64,000 bases of DNA. It comes from Flammulina velutipes (lineage: Eukaryota; Basidiomycota; Agaricomycetes; Agaricales; Physalacriaceae). A program made the translations under genes and the position numbers. The notes below the pieces were generated by a model. It saw only the letters and a program-made list of their open reading frames with translations. It ran no database searches and had not been told where the DNA came from. The stretch covers positions 930,001-994,000 of the forward strand of contig CM022375.1 in assembly GCA_011800155.1 (NCBI GenBank), in the 5' to 3' direction. Positions 1-11,933 of this stretch are shown here, piece after piece. Numbering within the stretch: the first letter of the stretch is position 1; the number at the start of each line of letters is the position of its first letter.

Positions 1-600
1 TTCCTGCATGATACAGAAACGGAAAAGTGGCGTACATTCCAGGCCAAGATGTCAACGTCGCTGTCCCTCCCGAGCGTACGCTCATTATCCATGACACAGG
101 CGGATGGACCATATCCCGTCTGTTATCACGCCTCTCAACTCCTCCACATTCCGTCGCTCACCACTCTGTCAATCTGATCCGGGAAGTCGCCTCTGCCCAC
201 CTTTCCCGGAGACCTTCCTCACCTCCGCCACATCACGCTTAGCTCGTCCGCACCTTCCGCAGAAATCAAGGCATTCCTCGCTCGGCACCCCTCGGTCACA
301 TCATTGTACACCGTGAACCTCAGCATCCTCCAACTTTTGCCTTTGCGTCCTGACCTTTTGCCCGACTTGTCGATTTTGCGCATCGATGTAAATGGATTGA
401 TAGCTAATCCTTTGCGCCTCATCGAAGTGCTGGAGGACCGCTGCGAGAACAAACTTGTGGAGTTGAGGATCTCGGGAAAGGGGACGGCGATGGAGCAGGG
501 GAGGGAGGTAATCTCGAAGATCGACGGGTTAGAGGAGAGGTGGGACGCTGTGTGCGCAAAGTTGAAGATTGTCGATGCGGATGAGAGGAGCGATTTCTAG
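1..600 (+). pseudogene. F-box/LRR protein, C-terminal fragment with premature stop
   Basis: The frame is open from base 1 and reads as the leucine-rich C-terminal half of an F-box protein. It aligns by eye with the intact gene at 2496-4029: both share a PLPxFP stretch, a LPxLxxLxID segment, an E-x-L-x-x-R-C segment, a VxLxELRIS segment and a final ERWxxVCxKxKIVD block. A TGA at 175-177 interrupts the frame where the intact paralogue has a serine codon, and the frame then continues to the stop at 598-600. The N-terminal half and F-box lie outside the window or are lost. F-box proteins are substrate receptors of SCF ubiquitin ligases, but this copy is probably inactive unless the TGA is a sequencing error. 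Confidence 0.7.
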
Positions 601-1860
601 AATGTGTCTGATAAATAAAATGGTTAGTTGCAGGAGTGATTTAGATTCTTCGATAACCTCCGACTTCCGGACGTCAGCACTTTTGCGACGCGCAAGACAT
701 TCATGTAGGACAAAAGGTTTGGATAAGCACTGGGTATCGAAGTACAAACATGAAATGGACTGTTTCTGGTCCGAGGCGCATACTAAGAAGGAACCCTCCC
801 CCGATCACAATGAACCAAAAGCCCAAATCACCGAGAGTGAACAGCGCAATTTGGGACACAACAAATTGGCCTCGAGCAGGATCCAAGAGCGAGAGAGCGT
901 CTTGACGTTTCAGAGTTGTAGATATAGGTGTGGTTGAATCGGTAGCGTCTTCCTGCGTTCGGCCATGTATTTCTTAGGTACATTCAGTTTTTCAGTCCAT
1001 GGTCAAGCGTCCGAGGTATATCTGAGGGCAAGTGAATATGGCGACGATAATTGAGCGTATAGAGATACCTAACATGGACACGTATGAGAGCCCTAACCTG
1101 CGTGAAATGAACTTGGAATGGATATGCCTCCTCGGAGGGATCGGACCTCCCCAGATATTGCACTAGGCGCATGGGTCCAGAGCAGGAAATGGCGGAACAT
1201 ATGGACACAACAAGAATCGCGTGCGGCAATCATCCAAGGGGACTGGAGGCATCTAAGACCCTAGCTGCAACATGAGCGCGAGAGAAAAAGGAAAAATCGA
1301 GCGCGACACACCGAATGACAAATGCGCGACGACTTCTGCTCTGCAGCTTGCTTTGGCTGCCGTATTTTCGTCGCTCCAACCGTCCATCAGCGTATTCGAC
1401 GCATAGTCGATGGGAATGAGTGATGAGCCCCGCCGACGGCAAGCCAGACAGCTATTCTATGGATTCGCACTGCCGTCGTGTCGCCTAGAGGAATACGGGG
1501 AACCTTGAGCAACAGAATATGCTTCAGCGGTGAGAAGAGCGACCTCTGGAGGTGCCAATCGCGCATGGAAGATGGTGGTAACAGAGAGAAGAGCCAAGCA
1601 TGGACAAATCCCGGAAAATCCCACGTAGCAACCCAAATAGGCAATGAACGCCGGGAAGCAACGGCGGCGTCAACCTGTGGAAGCGATGCATATTACAACG
1701 TCACAAGCACTATTCTTTGCACGTATTCCTACTGAGATGCAAGTTTTCTGCGCCGCACGAGAAAAGAAAGTTCGTAACGTGGGACTGATGAGTCGACCTC
1801 ATGTCTGTCGTTTGCCTTCTCGCCACTACCATCCACGATGTCCTACCATCTTACCGAACT
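601..1860. other. intergenic spacer of the F-box cluster
   Basis: I see no gene here. The stretch contains one member of a diverged duplicated spacer (about 1055-1665) that resembles 4805-5425. Short open frames on both strands lack recognisable motifs. Confidence 0.5.
1055..1665. repeat. diverged spacer duplicate, copy A
   Basis: Shared landmarks with 4805-5425 in the same order: a block containing CTCGGAGGGATCG and CCCCAGATATTGCACT (near 1127-1163 here, 4878-4917 there), and a block with GCCAAGCA, GGACAAA and AGGCAATGAACGCC (near 1590-1655 here, 5365-5422 there). The intervening sequence has drifted. This indicates that the F-box genes were duplicated together with their flanks. Confidence 0.5.
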
Positions 1861-1914
1861 TGAGAGGTAATATATTGGTGCGAAAACGTTGATGGATTAT
1901 CCTAAGACCACATT

Positions 1915-2150
1915 GTGGACGCACACTGTGTTGATGACATACTCGGAGGACATGTGGCGCGCCTAGAGGAGTTGTATATCTTGGGCTGCGAGGTAGCACG
2001 GCGGAAGGCAAAGAATGCCATTTCGCTAAATCCGAGGTTGTTCGGGAGGTGGGCCGCTTTGAGTAGGGAGAGACAGTACTGGTCGAATCATTCCCGGAGT
2101 ATGATGGAGAAATCGGCAAACAATAGTAACATTATATTATTAGCTTAGCA
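1915..2150 (+). pseudogene. possible F-box/LRR C-terminal relic
   Basis: A short frame contains HVARLEELYILG, which resembles the RVARLNELRIS segment of the intact F-box gene downstream. It also lies in the same position relative to the next gene as other C-terminal fragments in this cluster. No F-box or upstream LRR part is readable. This is a weak call from one motif. Confidence 0.3.
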
Positions 2151-2495
2151 CTGATATTCAAATAAACATTTGCCGAAATATCCAGAGAACGCGTTGGAAA
2201 CACAATGCAGGTAGTAGATGCGGCGCTACAGTAGTACAACTGTGACCAAACCAATCAAGCTATTGTCAATAGCCAAGGGGAGGATATTTCTTCTCACGCA
2301 TAGAAAAAACCCTACGCGAGCGCTAAAGACACATGCCCGTGCGCAACTAGTTGAGCGCACTGGCAAGAGATCGAGAGCCTATTTCGGGCCGATGTTTCCG
2401 GACGTCTCCTGTCTTCCCTCCATCAAGTATTCGGTAAGTACATCCACAACCGAATCAGCTTTCACAAGTTATTGATTCATGTTCTAGGATCCCGA

Positions 2496-4029
2496 ATGGC
2501 TTGTCTCCTAGCAGGGGAGTAAGTATCCTATCACTGTTTCGCATGATTCGCGGCCCCTAAATCTAGCTCTCAACAGATATCATAATGCCTTGTTTCATGG
2601 AACACACGAGTGCCACGTCTGCTTGTTCGAAAGGCTAGAGAACTTCGTCGTTCCCGAGGAATTGACCCAGACGAACGATCCTCTCAGCAACCAAGTTCTG
2701 TCATCCTTACTAGCCAGCCTCGACACTGTCCGCTCAGTTTCCGAAGACATCGACAAGTGCATCGTATCTCTGGAAACTATGTTGTCTCGGATACAGAGCG
2801 CGAAAGCTAGATGTGTCCTATCCGTTCATCAACACAAGGCAGCAATGCATCCCATCCGTTCCATCCCTGACGACATTCTCCTCGAGATCTTCAAATGGTC
2901 ACAAGCGATAAGCAAAGACCGCTTACCTTGGACAGTATCTCATGTTTCTCGGCGTTGGCGCGCACTGGCCCTTTCATCTCCTCCACTCTGGTCGACGATC
3001 GATATCCAACGTCAGAGCGGTCCAGATTCCAAATGGAATCTAGTCATACAGCGCTCGATGGATTCTGATCTTTCAATCCACCTCCATCGCAAGGTGGGCC
3101 GTGTGGATGACCTTGTTCTTCTGCTGCCACCAACAACGAATCGCTGGCGGCGTTTGGTAATCTCCAACGGGACTTCTTTCATTTCATCCATCAAGGACTC
3201 ATCTTTCGACCGCCTCACTCATCTTGTGTTCATTGGAAACCCATCATACGCCGAAAGATCGTCCATGTTCATGCGCGCCCCGAATCTTTTGTCTGTCACG
3301 CTTTACGGACAGGCAAACATCGATCTTTTGTGGGATAGGATAACAACGTACTCTTGCTCCCCCTATGGAATTCGGTATCTCCACAAATGTATTGCGGTCG
3401 AACATCTTTCGCTGGACTTTGTTCGGGCAACGACATCTAGGATTTCTCCACTGGCATGGGTGCCTGTTACATTGCATTTACCGATGCTACGCTCTCTTTC
3501 GATTTCTCAGCATGAAGACACGTCCCCTACCATTCTGGACATCTCAAAGCACCTCTACATTCCCTCTTTAACCACCCTCACAATCTCTTCCGGAAGCAGA
3601 CCTCTGCCACGTTTCCCTGAACCACCTCTTCACCTCCGAGAGCTCTGCATCGGATCTAGAGCACCTGAGCTCTCTGCATTTCTCGCAACATATACCTCCA
3701 TTACGTCGCTTCACGCTCGAACCGTCGACGTGCTCAAACTTCTGCCTGTTATCGCCGGCCACCCCTTTCTTTTACCGAACTTGACAAGCCTATGCATTGA
3801 CGGAGGCATGTTGTACAAGAATCCCCAGCTCATCGTTGAAATCTTGGGGTCGCGATGTGATGGTCGTGTGGCGCGACTAAATGAGCTCAGGATTTCGAAG
3901 AGGAACTTGATATTGCAGGGTGCGAAGGATTTTCTGCAGACACACGTGATGCCGGGGGAACGATGGAATAATGTTTGCAGTAAGGTGAAGATTGTCGATA
4001 TACAGTGTCTCTGTGATGAATTAAAATGA
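2496..4029 (+). CDS. F-box domain protein (intact member of cluster)
   Basis: Two exons, 2496-2518 and 2577-4029. The 58-base intron has a GTAAGT donor and a CAACAG acceptor, and it joins a short first exon starting at the ATG at 2496 to the long frame. The product is about 491 residues. Order: a Cys/His-containing N-terminus (HECHVC), a heptad-like helical stretch, an F-box starting IPDDILLEIFKW near residue 105 followed by VSRRWRALALSSPPLWS, and then irregular leucine-rich repeats to the C-terminus. Agaricomycete F-box proteins commonly have this coiled-coil/F-box/LRR order. The F-box would bind Skp1 in an SCF E3 ubiquitin ligase, and the LRR part would choose an unknown substrate. A further upstream exon cannot be excluded: another GTAAGT/TTCTAG intron-like pair lies at 2433-2487. 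Confidence 0.8.
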
Positions 4030-4599
4030 TGTGGCATGTCAGGTATGTTCTCGAAATGACGGATATACTTTCGCAGTTACTGATAGTGTTATTTGGCTGG
4101 TAGGAATGAGTCACCTCAAATCGTGCAATCAAATCCCTGGTGAACGACGTTGCAGCAAGCGGAAGACATGTGTAGCCTTATCTACGGGGCAACTGGAGGC
4201 AAAGCGCTCAACTGTGATGTAATTAGGCAATGAACGTCGACGTTTAACTGCCGTCGGATGGGAGTTCACAATGACACGGCGGAGAAGACAATGTCTATTA
4301 ATGGTAGAATATAAGTATGAAGAGAAAACAATTGAATGAATCTTATCAAAACATGAGATGGACATAAAATTCCGACTCTTCCCACACGTAATGTGTTGCC
4401 CTCGTACCATCAACATTTTGTTTGTGGCGTAAGTACGTAGGTGATGATTGATATCGATTGAGGCTCAACATACATGCAGAGCTTCATCCAATCACATCTT
4501 AGGCATGCTTAACTTATGTACAAGCCGGTCGAGAAACGGGTGGTAAGCGACATACGGGCTCACTTGCAGAGATCGGTTGCTTATGGATTTGAGTAAGTA

Positions 4600-4800
4600 C
4601 AACAGACATTGCTCCCGATGTTTCCCACCATATTAGCGTATACTGAGACCCACCGAATTGTAGCTATGCGAATTGCAAAAACCTGATCCAGCCGCCAAAG
4701 CAGGGGAATTCCATCCCCGATGACATCCTCTCCATCATATGGGAATGGTGCGTGTTTTTCCTCCAACAGAGTGAATTTCGATGGTCAAAAGGTAGCGTAG
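4600..4800 (+). pseudogene. F-box N-terminal fragment
   Basis: After an intron-like stretch ending in TTGTAG near 4663, one frame reads an F-box start, IPDDILSIIWEW, near 4709-4745. It lacks the SRRWR...LW part and the LRRs that should follow. Downstream the frame runs into the duplicated spacer (copy B). This is a separate broken cluster member with only its F-box core left. Confidence 0.55.
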
Positions 4801-4804
4801 CGGC

Positions 4805-5425
4805 GGGAGCACACTGTGGACACAGGACATCCGGGATGGGCAAGGCAACAACTGTGCACAACGCACTTGCAAATATATACCCCCTCGGAGGGATCGAACC
4901 TCCCCAGATATTGCACTGGGCTCCGAACAGCGAGGGAGGGAAGTTGAACCTTTAGCACGTTTCGGAAGGCAAAAGGCTACCTAATCCGGGAAAGCCAGAG
5001 GAGCATGAGGTGCCAAGCTGAACAATATGTCAGCCATTGAACGAGAGAGATGAACTGGAACGCACCGAAGACTGACAACATCCAACTGCGCCATCTCTCC
5101 GCTTGCCCGGCTTCGCTGTGCATCGGCGTCTTCCTTTCACGCGTATATTCGCTCGTCGACGTTCGGCCGATAGTAATGAAACGCCAGGCTGCAAACAAGC
5201 TCGATATTGCGCGTCGTCCGTCGCATCATCCAGCGGCCTGAGGTGTCCGTGTACGACAGGATCCTGGTTATTTACAGAGGCTTCATCGTCAAGACGAGTC
5301 GCTGTGGACGTCGTCGTGGCGCCTGAGAAGATGGGTGGTGGTGGTAACTGGAAGAAAGTGAGAGCAGCCAAGCAAGGACAAACGGGTACGTCAGCGACCC
5401 AATCAGGCAATGAACGCCTGCCAGA
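4805..5425. repeat. diverged spacer duplicate, copy B
   Basis: Counterpart of 1055-1665, with the same landmarks in the same order. On the minus strand it contains GGTTCGATCCC (about 4885-4895), which looks like a tRNA T-arm or pol III B-box, but no complete tRNA fold is present. Confidence 0.5.
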
Positions 5426-5529
5426 TTCTCGCGTCGATGAGACTTACGTGCCCCTCGATCTCTTTTGTCTTAAGCATGACAGCATTGTAAACAGCATGGC
5501 ATATTGATAAATACATGTGTTCTATATTT

Positions 5530-6306
5530 CTAAAAGGTATTCTCATACACATCCAGCACGTTCACGTTACACCGAATAGCCTCCCATCTTTCTAAAACAT
5601 CCTTCGTCACTCTCGCCGATGTCTTCCACTCTCCTTTCGGTCGTGGCTCCGATTCCACAATTCTGACCTCCGTAAGCTTCCCTGCTTTCTGTGGACAGGA
5701 GCGAGTTTCCACAAGGCGCACGAAAGTCAAAGGACGCACGCGCATCACTCGTGCTTTGATGCGCAAGCTCGTCAACTCGGGGAGCATATCGGATGACCGT
5801 AGCGCCTTCAACACCTCCCGTCGTGTGCAGCGCGTACACATATAAAGGGCCACCACCGATGTGCACTCGCGCAGGAATGATATAAGCTCGTCACATGACG
5901 ACGCATAGCTTAGTAGTGTGTCAATGGATAGATTCTGGATACGGTTAATGGAACCGTGAAAAGTTGGGAAGGGAGACCTATTGCGCCCGAATGATAGGAG
6001 GAGTGTAGTAGATGAGGGTAAGATGAGGAGATCAGACAACTCTTGGAGGTTGGAGGACGAGCCCCTTTGTTCCATGGTAACGGCACGTAGAGTGGGCAAA
6101 GTTAATGGAAAATAAACCCCAGACGAGGACAGTCTTTCGATTTCTCGTCGCAAGGGATTTGCTTGGATCAAAGGGAAGGATATGTGCTCCACGGAGGTGA
6201 GCATCGGAAGATATTTAAGCCCATGCTTGTTGCAAGATTGTTGTTTGCAGACGCGAGGAACGAGCGTGAGCAAACTGAGGTCTTTGACAGACACGTGATG
6301 CGGCAA
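5530..6306 (-). pseudogene. F-box/LRR protein fragment lacking the F-box
   Basis: A 258-codon open frame with LRR-like segments (LKYLPMLTSVEHISFP, LTLPTLRAVTM, LPELTSLRIKARV) and a C-terminus with TEVRIVE and LERWEAIRCNVNVLDV. This parallels the ERWxxVCxKxKIVD end of the intact gene at 2496-4029. No F-box is encoded and no upstream in-frame exon is visible before 6310-6440, which looks like the promoter/leader of the next plus-strand gene. The copy was probably truncated when the two loci were joined. It is oriented opposite to the other cluster members. Confidence 0.55.
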
Positions 6307-6439
6307 CCCATTCCTTTCCTGTTGCCGCCATCACCTTCAGCAGACGTCGCGCAACGTCGCGCTCCTTAGCTCGCTACTCTCTCTTTATTTTCGTCGCATA
6401 ATACACTCTATCTTACTGCTCTATAATCTTCTCCATAAC

Positions 6440-8066
6440 ATGGCCCGACTGGAGAGCGACCCAAACAAGCTACCTCGACCCGACTTTACCGACGCCAGCT
6501 GGGCTTTCGTCAGGACAGCCTTCATCAGCATCGCAGATGTCACGAACGATGAGCAGGCCACGCAGAAACTCGCTCAGCAGCACGACGAAGGTGTAGCTCG
6601 ACTAGCCGCACAGTGGCAGACACAGCTAGACGAGGACGCTGTGTTGGCGGCACAGAAAGAGGCGCAGGAGAGAGATGCACAGAGGCTTCGAGAGGAGGAG
6701 ACAAGGAAGAAGTTGGAGGAACTCCAGCTAGAACAGGAGAAGAAACGGACTCCTCTGCCGGCTCTCAGCCCCGACGAAGGCATCACCAGCATCAGTGTCC
6801 CCCTCCATTCCTACGGGAAGAAGCAGATGAAAGCTCGCAAGTACTTCGAGCTCTACTACTGCCTTCCGGAAGCCAGTCGCGAGGAGAAAAACCACCAACG
6901 ATCCCGAGCGGAAACTGAAACTCTTCAGTTCAACAGAGAGGCTCTCGCTGAAGGCCGCGTGACCCTTCAATCCTCCTCAGACCGCCCGTCTCCCAACGCC
7001 ATCCCCGATCTCGACCTCACCTGGTCCCAAATCCTTCGCGCCAAAAACCGCTTCCTACAGGCACTCCCCCTCGGTGGTTTCACACAGGAGTATATCATCA
7101 TGTTCAGCCAATTCTACGTCAACCTCGAGACACACACCATGCTGCAAGAGGAGGATGGGGAGGAGGTCATGGCTCGTGTCCATGGTCAGCTACGCACAGA
7201 ATGGTATGAGCTTTTCAGCCGTGGCCAAGCAAAGAACCTTGCCATTATCTCCGACAAAGTCGTCGACGAGGCGCGACGTCACATCCAAGACAAGAAAAGC
7301 CGAGCCGCCATCGCCCGTACGTTCCTTCCCTTCTCACTTTCTTTTTCAGCATGCTAACGAAACTTCCTCTTTTCTTCCCTTTCCACTACATATACCTCGC
7401 GTCACACTACGTGCTACGCCCCGCTACGTGCTATGCCCTGCTACATTAATCTGCTATGCCCTGCTACACCAACTCGCTATGCCCCGCTATACCAACCCGC
7501 TATGTTCCACCTCTGCCGCTACCTCGGCATGCTACGCTGAATTGCCCTCACGGCCCATATATCAAACACACTTAGGCATGAACTCTCTATGCGACCAGGC
7601 TCCCACGTCAAACTGGAGCTCAAACACCGCCGTGGCGGGCCCGTCACAGTTAGTGCAGCGGTCACCTACCAAGAAGTACTGCGACTCCTCCAACCCATAC
7701 CCTTTGGCCCCCCAACGAAAGCGGTCGAAAACCAGCGAGAACATCAATCCCAGGCTTGAGCAGTCCTTTCGGCCAGCAAACAACTCCATCATGGACCGAT
7801 GCCATCAATGCCTCGGACGAGACCCGCACGGCGTACGCAAATGCCAACGCACAAAGATATGGGACAACAGCCGCACCGTCTTCTGCCATTGGAACCGTCA
7901 CGACTGGCTCGAGATGAAGGAGGGACAAGAGCTATGCACCAACTGGCAACGCACAGAGAGTTGCAAACTGGATTCCCACCCCAAGAAGCACCTCTGCTCA
8001 GGATGTGGAAGCGCAGATCATGGAGCTCAGACGTGCCCTCTCGGCGAGCACAAACCCCTCTCGTAG
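6440..8066 (+). CDS. coiled-coil/zinc-knuckle protein, two exons
   Basis: Exons 6440-7316 and 7576-8066. A phase-1 intron (donor GTACGT, acceptor CTTAG) joins the frames exactly. The product is about 455 residues. The N-terminal half has a long Glu/Gln/Arg-rich helix (about residues 45-110), probably a coiled coil. The C-terminus is cysteine-rich: a CHQC...H...C knuckle, then a CxxxxxxxxC...H...H-C-x-x-C...HGAQTC cluster near the end, suggesting nucleic-acid binding. Proteins of this layout recur in repeat-rich parts of agaricomycete genomes and may belong to a mobile element, but I cannot assign a family. A pyrimidine-rich leader precedes the ATG. The unusually long intron contains a minisatellite. 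Confidence 0.65.
7405..7550. repeat. minisatellite inside intron
   Basis: Within the 259-base intron of the zinc-knuckle gene, a roughly 22-base unit built around GCTATGCCCTGCTAC recurs imperfectly four to five times. It explains why this intron is several times longer than the 40-60 base introns elsewhere in the window. Confidence 0.6.
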
Positions 8067-8477
8067 CCGACACATGGGACGCAGCGCTACGGAAAACAGG
8101 TCTCCACAGTAAATATCCTACCCTCGTTTCCTCCATTGTACAAGGCTTCAACCTTGGCATTCCGTCAATTTCTCATACGTTCTCCCCCCCACCTGTAGCT
8201 GTCCAATTTACTTAATTTGCCGGATCAACCCGCTAGATTAATTACTAACCTGTTGGATCTGTCTAGAAACGTTCCCTACGGTCTCTCAGAAACCTGCCCC
8301 TCATTCCCATTGGCTCAGCACATACTGCGCGGCCATTTCCGACGCAGCCAGATTATACTGTAACACCCAATCCGTCTAAATCATGCACTAAATGGCAATC
8401 CATCATATTCATTCCAATTGTGCCACATCAGATCATGTACAAAAGTGCATTATCCCGCCCCAAAGCCCTAAACAGAA
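8067..8477. other. intergenic, no gene seen
   Basis: This lies between the convergent ends of the zinc-knuckle gene and the KDZ fragment. I see no coding or repeat structure. Confidence 0.5.
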
Positions 8478-10050
8478 TTAATGAATGTCCGCAATTATTG
8501 CCGCCGCCGTCGCCTGTGCTAGCACGTCCATCGGGCCCGCCTTCTGCCCACGACTTGGCTCCTTCCGTAACCACAACTGCTCGAAAGCCAGCCGTACTCC
8601 TTTTCTCCCCTGCGCCTGCTTTAAAGCATATGCGACTCGTCCTCCAAATACAGCATCCGCCTCTGACTCTCCTTTGGGCGCATTCGAAAATCGGCGCCAC
8701 TTGGTCTCCTCCCACCTCAACGATCGCAAAACCCTCCGCATCTCCTCCTTCAACAATTCGACCTCCTCGTGCCATCGATCTTTCCGTGCCAGAGCCTTGG
8801 ACCATTCTACGCGCACACCTGCAAAATGTTAGTCCCTTTCATCACAACTCGAAGAAGCTCTTACATTCACGCAGGAACTCCTCCTCTTCCCCAGGTGCCC
8901 CACCAGCAGTCCAAATCCAAGAAACCTTTTGCCGCGTAGATCCCTCGCCCACTTTGTCAGACTTCTTGCCAGATGCTGTAACCCGGCTGTCCCGTCCAGT
9001 CAGGCGGCCCAGCTTTTTGACTGCCAAAGAGTCTGACTTGGCGGGGTCAAAGAGCTGGATATCCTCCTCCAACAAAACACGGAAAGGACCTGTGAGTGCC
9101 TCTCCAGATAACGCGACCAAAGTGTCCCGTGCTCGGCGATACTTCATCGTGGCCTCTTTGATTTTATCGCCGATCAGTTGTATGCATGAAGCGGAGCGTG
9201 TGGTTTGGCGCTGACCGGTGACATTTGTGTTACGGAAGTTGATGAGGTGGCGGCGCGCGATGAGACGGGCTCGTAGTTGAAGAAGGGCGTCATGGCACTG
9301 CCCACGACGTAAAATCGCCTCCTTATTGTGTAGCGCAGGAGGGCAAGCGGCCTTATCACAATCAGAGGGGAGAAAGAGTTTGATTTCCTCAGCGTCGATG
9401 TTGCGTATTTCTTTTTCGCTCTGCCCCGCCGTTTGGTTGAGTCGGTTTTCTCGTTGATCCTCCTCCTCGCCTTCCAGAATATCCGCGACACCTGGCATCA
9501 GGCGGTTCTGGTGCAGTCGAAAGTGGTTCAGTTTTGTCAACCATGCCAAGCGATGCTCCCGGATCTTCACTTCCTGGTTCGGCGTGTTGACTACAGCACT
9601 TTTGGCCAAGAGGAGTTTTCGCCTAGACAGTCTATTAGCACTGGATGTTCGCGTTGAAGATGGAGAACATACTGAGCTTCCTCCAATTGTAAACCCATAA
9701 CCAGAAACGCGCCCATCGTTATTGGCTTCGAACGGCGCGCCGGCTTTGATTTCGCCTTGGATCTGTCGGCTGCTCCTGTCCCACCACTTTCTCCCACCTC
9801 GCCTGAGAATAAGAGGTGTTCCATCTCCATCAGCTCCGTAGTATGCAGCTCTGCTCGAACTGTCGCCTCAGTCAAGCTGTCTAACAACCAATTCAATGTT
9901 CAGCTTTGAGGTGTGAGGGAACAAAAGGGACTAACCTTTCCCGGGGGGACGGAAGGGATTGGGTTGCGAGTGATTCTCTTCCCAGTCCCGTACTTGTTTT
10001 AACCACTCGTCACGAAGTTCCGGCGTCAAGGTCGCGGATATCTCTTCGAA
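8478..10050 (-). pseudogene. KDZ transposase, C-terminal fragment (copy 1)
   Basis: Read right to left, exons give a segment beginning FEEISATLTPELRDEW, then one with LTEATVRAELHTTE, then RREHRLAW-like and MPGVADIL, then LFLPS, LHNKEAILRRGQCHDAL, LINFRN and KVSWIWTAGG. The last exon starts VRVEWSKALARKDRWHEEV and ends at 8478. These match, segment by segment, the C-terminal third of the KDZ (Kyakuja-Dileera-Zisupton) transposase at 11934-17671. GT-AG introns fall at the same places. The N-terminal two thirds, including the DDE residues, are missing: homology stops at 10051 where hAT-type terminal sequence begins. The fragment is inactive. Confidence 0.8.
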
Positions 10051-10180
10051 CTAAGGAATAGCCCGGGTCATTCAGCGGGTCAGGAAATCCTGACCCGCAC
10101 CCGGACCCGACACGGTTCGCGACCCGGCATCTCCGGGTCCGGGTCCGGGTTCAACCCGATCCGGGTTTCGGGTAACCCGA
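10051..10180. repeat. hAT terminal/subterminal sequence with 24-nt palindrome
   Basis: GC-rich sequence made of short CCCGGGTC / GGGTCCGG words. It includes an 11-bp stem with a 2-base loop at 10075-10098 (GCGGGTCAGGA and its complement). Its position between the KDZ break and the hAT coding end suggests it is the 3' end of the hAT element that truncated the KDZ gene. Confidence 0.5.
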
Positions 10181-10295
10181 CATACAGTGTGGCGTCAACA
10201 GTCATAATGGTGAATAAAGTAGAGTCCTAGCCTTAGATTCCATCATAGCTACTGTGTGTTTAGCATTAGGTTCAAATTGCAATATGATTTACTGT

Positions 10296-11640
10296 TCACT
10301 GAAGAATACTATCATAGTTGTCTGGCATATTATAATCTACATCATCTACGTCCTCTGGTGTCACCTCTCCGTGTCCAGCAACAACTCTAGCCACGTCTTC
10401 GTCATCTACTAGACCCGCCATGTACCATGAGCGTAGGCAAAGTAACGCACGAACTGTTTGCGTGCTGAGACGATTACGCTCCCATGTTATTACACGACGT
10501 GCCGCACTAAATATCCGTTCCACATCAACAGATGTAGCTGGACGTGGGTGAGCTAATGTCTGTCTACAACACAAGATAGCGAGCTTACCTGGTATCGTAT
10601 GGAAGTCCAATGCCATCCGTGAGAGGCGGGGATATGTCATTTTCCGCTCTGTCCACCATTCAATTACATTCTCGATGTGTTCGCAGTCTGCGGATAGGTA
10701 GCGTGTCAGCTCATCTGCATCCTTGTTCTTGATGCGATGTCGTTTAGCAAACATGTTGGGAGGCTACAAACAAGTAAGTCAAGTTACAAGGCAAATAAAT
10801 GAAGACTTACATTCTTTTCGGGTACAGTAGCAGGACGAATGTCATTGTCATCATTGTCAGTGTCATCGTCATTGTCTCTAATGACCGCGCGCGGGGCATA
10901 GGTGCTATCGTAAACATCACGGATAAGCCTCTGTGCCTTGGTGATCCAGTCGTCCTCCCAGCCATTCTCCTTGAAGTACTCCATCTTGTACTCTGGATGG
11001 AGGACTGATAAGGGATTAGAACATGTTAAAGACAGACAGATAAAACAACGTACTCATAGCTAGGCGATAAAGGTCAGAGTCATCCGTCCGGGTGTAATAG
11101 ATGTTCAGCTTCTTTTTGGCGGCAAGCAGGCTGTACTGGATAGAATCTGAAAGCGATCGAGTAATCATCTTGTCCTTCGAGTTGGGATCCGGAACTTGAA
11201 CGACGGCAGTCTGAAAGACACGATCGATGTTGTCCATGGCAGGAATGACCTCACAGAGGGTAGGTGCACCAGCGGAAAAGAACAACGTCGCCTGCTTGAG
11301 AACCTAACAGCTCATCTCAGTGATGGTACTTGAGAAAAGTCAAATCTTGCTTACATATAGAAGGTCGCAAATATCTTGCAAGAGCGTCCATTCTGCGGGT
11401 TGGAGATAGTAGTCACTTAGGTTGTTGGGGGCGTATCCAGTGAAGGAGTCAATGGCTTCCCTGTACTCGAGCGCAAAATGAAGCATATCATATGTCGAGT
11501 TCCAGCGTGTCTTGACGTCGCGAGGTATGATTCGGACACGGAGGTTGGAAGTAGCCAACGCGTCCTTCCATTTCGGCAACAAATGAGTTGTCGAGTGAAT
11601 GACTTTATAAGACAGCTGTCCACCTGTGGCAGCAGTCAAT
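10296..11640 (-). pseudogene. hAT transposase, C-terminal half
   Basis: Four exon-like blocks on the minus strand: one with LSYKVIHSTTHLLPKW and RDVKTRWNSTYDML; one with LIxxMDNIDRVF-like and AAKKKLNIYY; one with LHPEYKMEYFKENGW; and a last one with HPRPATSVDVERIFSAARR and ALLCLRSW. The final block is the hAT C-terminal dimerisation region. The RNase H-like fold is only partly present. The BED zinc finger and first catalytic Asp are missing, because the sequence loses homology near 11640. hAT enzymes cut and paste their element with 8-bp target duplications. This copy is defective. Confidence 0.8.
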
Positions 11641-11644
11641 TGCA

Positions 11645-11933
11645 ACCTTCTAGGGGTGTATCCCATACACCGTTTTACTCAGACTGGGGGTCTATCCCCA
11701 CAGAGGCCAGTATCCCGCCAATAATGTAACCCCTCCCGCTACGTCACCCTCTCGGGCCGTGCATAACCGGTGGGTGTGACATCATCTCCCGCCTCATTCT
11801 CTCTGCCCCGCCATCCAAACCCGCCAGTTCCAGGTACCAACACCCAAACGGGCCAGTAATTGTGGATAATCTCCATGCCAAGTCAAAATTGGGATAAAAC
11901 ATCACATTTCTAGCATCGACCACTATCTACGCC
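11645..11933. other. intergenic, no gene seen
   Basis: Between the truncated hAT half and the stop codon of the KDZ gene. I find no coding potential or clear repeat. Confidence 0.4.

Noticed and set aside
4870..4990. tRNA gene on the minus strand
   Set aside because: Only a T-arm-like block is present. There is no matching 5' acceptor strand, anticodon arm or A-box at the right distance.
7799..8160. Alternative frames overlapping exon 2 of the zinc-knuckle gene
   Set aside because: Shadows of the real frame, which is fixed by the intron phase and the cysteine/histidine pattern.
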